The notes beneath the pieces were generated by a model. It had not been told where the DNA came from, did no database searches, and saw only the letters and a list, made by a program, of their open reading frames with translations. 64,000 nucleotides of DNA from Quillaja saponaria (Eukaryota; Streptophyta; Magnoliopsida; Fabales; Quillajaceae): positions 16,986,350-17,050,349 of the forward strand of contig CM055608.1 of NCBI GenBank assembly GCA_029379385.1, in the 5' to 3' direction. Shown in pieces: positions 60,658 to 64,000 of the stretch; positions within the stretch are counted from its first letter, which is position 1; every line of letters begins with the position of its first letter. A program made the translations under genes and the position numbers.

Positions 60658-61740
60658 TTTCAAGTTCTTTATTTTTGTCTAAGTTGATTTTATTTTAATG
60701 TTAGGTTTTCCTTTGATTAATGATGGATAAAATGACTTGCTGACTTGATTTGCTGATTATGTTGCTTCACTTTTAGGTAATTTGACTTGCTCATAATTTA
60801 AATTTTGTTTCTATTTCATTAATATGAGTTGCTGCAACTAGTTTTCATGTCTTTCTAAGGTGTTATGGGTTGGGGGAAAGGAAGAAAATTTTCTGGTTGT
60901 TACTATCTTATTGAACTGTTACTGCTGCTTGGTAGATATGGAAGTTGTTGTTGCACTACATTGCTGCTTGCTTTTGTAGTAGTGCTTATTTATTTAATTT
61001 ACCTTTTTTTTTGTAGAATTTAATGAATTTTATATTGTTTTTTGGAATTTCAAACTTTGTTTGTATTTGGCTATAGCTAGCCTTTGTGTTGACTGGTTGG
61101 ATTATGGTTAGCCACTTAGTCTTTCGTTATGGCTTAAGCTTTGTTAGTTTAGTTGCTGTTTTTAAGAAAAAATAAGAGTAATGAACTCATAAGTTTATGA
61201 CTATTTGGAGTTGGAATGCCTCTTGACTTATTATTCTTGCTTGGTTGGTTTATGGCTTTAATTTATATTGTTGAATTCAGTTGAGCTATATTGGTTGCTT
61301 GCTAGTTATTGCTTGCTTGAAATGATTCTTGGAATATGGTTTTCATTTATATTACTTAATTTACCTTAGTTATTTATAATTTTTACAAGTAAATTGAAGT
61401 TTAAATTGAGTTTCCCTCAAATTAGCCTTAATTGGGCTTTAAAGTGAATTATAGAAGTTAAAAAAACTGATTTGGGCCTATTTTGCAAAAGCCCAATAAT
61501 GGGCCCAAACCAATCAACCTACCCTAGTATAATCAAAACATAAATGAGTGAGAAATGGTCCAAACCGACTTACATCGGTTGGAGGTTGTGGGCTAATCGA
61601 CTAGCTCAGTTTGGTTAGGCCTAGGCCTATAACCAACCCAAATCGACTAGCTCAATTCGGTTAGTCCTACATGTGGTTGAACTAAAGGGGCAGTCCTTTT
61701 GATCTATAAAAATTCTGATGCCAAAATTAGTATACGATTT
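60658..61740. other. hAT downstream region, no gene recognised
   Basis: AT-rich sequence with repeated 'ttgctgctt' and 'ttgcttg' words, then a patch with four TGGGCY words on either strand (61434-61507) and 'accgac' / 'aatcgactagctca' repeats (61560-61660), probably subterminal transposon sequence. No open frame of note. Confidence 0.35.
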
Positions 61741-63000
61741 GAGTATAGAAGCTAAAGAGTTATAAGGTTTGAGAGGACAACCTCGTGTTTTAGGGTTTCA
61801 AGACCCTTTATATAGGAGTTTATGTTGGAGTATTAATTATAATAGTTATTACGTTCGTTACAATAATAATAACGTTCGTTATATAATAATGGACGAAAAT
61901 GGCGTCCATTATAATATTAATACGAATTAATGGTATCAATTACAGCTTGTGTTATAGTCCATTATACTTTAACCATGCCACGTGTAATAATATCATTGGA
62001 TTAGTACAATCATGTATTATCAACTATGCAATTCAATCTATTTGTCATTCTATCCTCTTGATTGAGTCTAGAGTGTGGATAACTATCCAATCCTTTAATA
62101 ACTTAATATGAGGGAGGTTCAATCAATGATCAGAATGAATATTAGGTACATTATCATCTGATTTCACTCTTGTGTTGGTCAATGACTTTTGACTCCATTT
62201 TGATAAGAACACATAGAGCATCTCTAGCTCTCTGTATAGAGAATGGCAATTCATTTATTATACACTCAAATGCCTCCATGCCCATGTGACCATACCTAAT
62301 GTAACTCTTTTTGGCAGTCATGGTTAGACTATCCGTTAGTTATATCAAAGTATGATGAGCCAAGCACAGGACATCTGTGGTGCCTCAAATCCATGTTTGT
62401 AATGTGTGAATCTGTTCAATGAAATTATTCATCCAATAAAACACCTACACATCTTGTTCTATTGTCTACACATATCATGAGATCAATTCCACTCTCCAAA
62501 TAAGAAAACAAGATATGTAACAATCTAACTGGACCACTAATACCCTTCTTAGTAATTTTTTTATTAGAAATATTTTAAAATAAAGTTTTTAATAAATGCA
62601 TCTTATTAGTATGATCACTTTCATAATTCTCATTTTCATTGCTTACATTTCATGGATATTATCATATAAATTCAAATTAGGAACAAATAATTTAATATTT
62701 AAATATAATAATACAAATACCAAACAAAATGTTAATATTTACAAAACTGAGTTACTAGAATTAATGTCAAATAATAATGTCATTGACTTTTATGATATAA
62801 TCCTAGCATATGTCTGGTAGGTGGTGCTCTTCACATTAAGACTGTATTATTGTGATATTGGCGCCCTCTCAAATGTCTAGATAATTATACTTAAACTATA
62901 AAAATAAAAATAATTATGTAAAAGAAATAGTATAGTTTAAGGATAAGCTTTTCAAATTTCAACTTTTATAAATCTAAAATCACACATTCCAAGCAACCAA
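61741..63000. other. No gene recognised; possible LTR scrap
   Basis: 61765-61825 has 'gagaggacaacctcgtg' and 'ccctttatataggag', loosely recurring at 33220-33290. 61855-61900 has two close 'ataacgttcgtta' copies. Frames at 61899-62111 and 62596-62820 match nothing I recognise. Confidence 0.3.
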
Positions 63001-63230
63001 TATAATAACGACAAAATTGAAGGATTAGATTGCCACGTTATTTTCAGAAAAGAAGTTCACTATCAGATTTCTTTTGTTTTTTCTGGTCAGATACTATCAG
63101 ATTCATCGAACGAAGTAAATATTGTACGCAGCTCTTACACGCCTCCTAAGCGAAGTCGATAAAAGCGCGCTTGTATAGATAAAGACAGGTGTGGTAGTAT
63201 TCATTTCGGCACATTCCTCTATCAATCAAT

Positions 63231-63316
63231 GGCCAGCACGTGAGCAAATATTTGAATAATCTGTATTGCAGGCCAGCACGTGAGCACGGCCGACATCTAT
63301 CATCCACGTGAGCCTA
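63231..63316. promoter_or_regulatory. G-box (CACGTG) cluster
   Basis: CACGTG occurs at 63237-63242, 63277-63282 and 63305-63310. The first two lie in a duplicated 'ggccagcacgtgagca' motif 40 bases apart; the third is 'ccacgtgagcc'. All share CACGTGAGC, so they read in the same direction. The local base composition is richer in G+C than the surroundings. Such clusters bind bZIP/bHLH factors in plant promoters; no gene start is visible on either side within the window. Confidence 0.45.
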
Positions 63317-63349
63317 GATGATCTACAAATGGAAGGTTATACCTCTTAT

Positions 63350-64000
63350 CTCCTCCAATTTACTAGTTGTGGTTGTGGGCCAATTCTTTTTGTTTTCTTT
63401 GAATTCTACCATAGATGAAGCTGAAAGTTCCCGAACGAATTGGTTCATATTAAGGGATTGGTTGTTGAGTTTTTAGATTATTAAGAATATCATGCTATGT
63501 TACATTTATTATAAAGTGGAAAAAAATTTGAATATAAGAGTAATTCACCTAGAATATTATTAACAAATTAAATCAAACTTGATGTAAAACAAAATATAAA
63601 AATATATATAAAATATGAGATATTGACTACAATTTTATTTTTGCTTCAAGATATCAAATGCAACTTACTAAAGAAGAATAAATGAAAAAAAAAAATTTAT
63701 AGATTTGTCATTTTTTTTTTCTCAAAAATATCAATAACTTAGTCCTATCATATTTTACAAAAACCAATAAGTCCAGATTATGAATGTGTATTTCTAAATG
63801 AAACATAAATCTTATTTTTACCTCTATTACCATATAATATTTAGTATTTACTTATAACAATAATAACTCTTTTTCTTGACCTCTATCTTTTTTCGCTGTA
63901 AAACATTAAAAAGAATGTAGTTTATTTTTGCATATACACAATTAAACCTAGTTATACAGATAAAATAATGAATTTCAATTTTTTTGTTTAATATTTGTAA
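63350..64000. other. No gene recognised; AT-rich to window end
   Basis: Contains A and T homopolymer runs (63687-63720) and no readable frame. Confidence 0.5.

Noticed and set aside
61434..61507. TGGGCY cluster as a promoter
   Set aside because: Lies in likely hAT subterminal sequence with no open frame on either side; kept only as a note in the region entry.
1..64000. tRNA, rRNA or organelle-derived segments
   Set aside because: I looked for tRNA arm motifs and rRNA-like GC-rich blocks by eye and saw none; tRNA-like hits were retroelement primer sites. A covariance search would be needed to exclude degenerate tRNAs.

Overview
The window is AT-rich nuclear DNA of a flowering plant, most likely a eudicot. 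The evidence is the set of repeats: plant-type Ty1/copia and Ty3/gypsy retrotransposons primed by plant tRNAs, CACTA and hAT transposons with plant-specific transposase domains, MITEs, a TRIM-like element, a plant L1-type LINE and a plant serpin. I cannot name the species. I find no intact protein-coding gene: the longest open frame is a 165-codon copia Gag remnant, and everything recognisable carries stops or frameshifts. The feature list is mainly a map of a layered repeat landscape plus one host-derived serpin pseudogene.

Layout. 1-9.15 kb (+ strand): a truncated gypsy-type LTR copy, a SIRE-like copia integrase relic, a copia LTR-leader-LTR derivative (2151-5425), and a CACTA element (from 5426) carrying a DUF4216-like relic and interrupted by a solo LTR (6351-7699). 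9.15-25 kb (- strand): a head-to-tail copia array in which two gag-integrase copies and a third 3' fragment share LTR and leader pieces. One leader is split by a 5.6-kb CACTA element (13562-19146) and one Gag is split by a solo LTR (21544-22971). 25-32.8 kb (- strand): Tat-like gypsy pol (RNase H, RT, protease), split by a second gypsy element with both LTRs (27429-32521). 33.7-35.1 kb: serpin pseudogene on the - strand. 35.4-40.1 kb: a copia LTR/PBS scrap, then a LINE RT split by a 3.2-kb LTR element with a perfect 5-bp target duplication. 40.1-48 kb: mostly unassigned AT-rich DNA with two MITEs and a TRIM-like element interrupted by a small CACTA element. 48050-54994: a structurally complete but coding-dead copia element with a perfect target duplication. 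56.5-61 kb: a decayed hAT transposase with two BED zinc-finger segments. 61.7-64 kb: AT-rich DNA with a compact G-box cluster at 63.23-63.31 kb.

There is no operon-like or pathway-level cooperation here. The useful content is the insertion order that the nesting fixes, and the internal architecture of non-autonomous elements: RT-less copia, gag-only gypsy, and leaders with tandem hairpins or minisatellites. I did not find a convincing new biological system. The candidates most worth checking are the tandem hairpins in the copia leader, the minisatellite inside the CACTA element, the short-loop serpin relic, the doubled BED segment and the G-box cluster.
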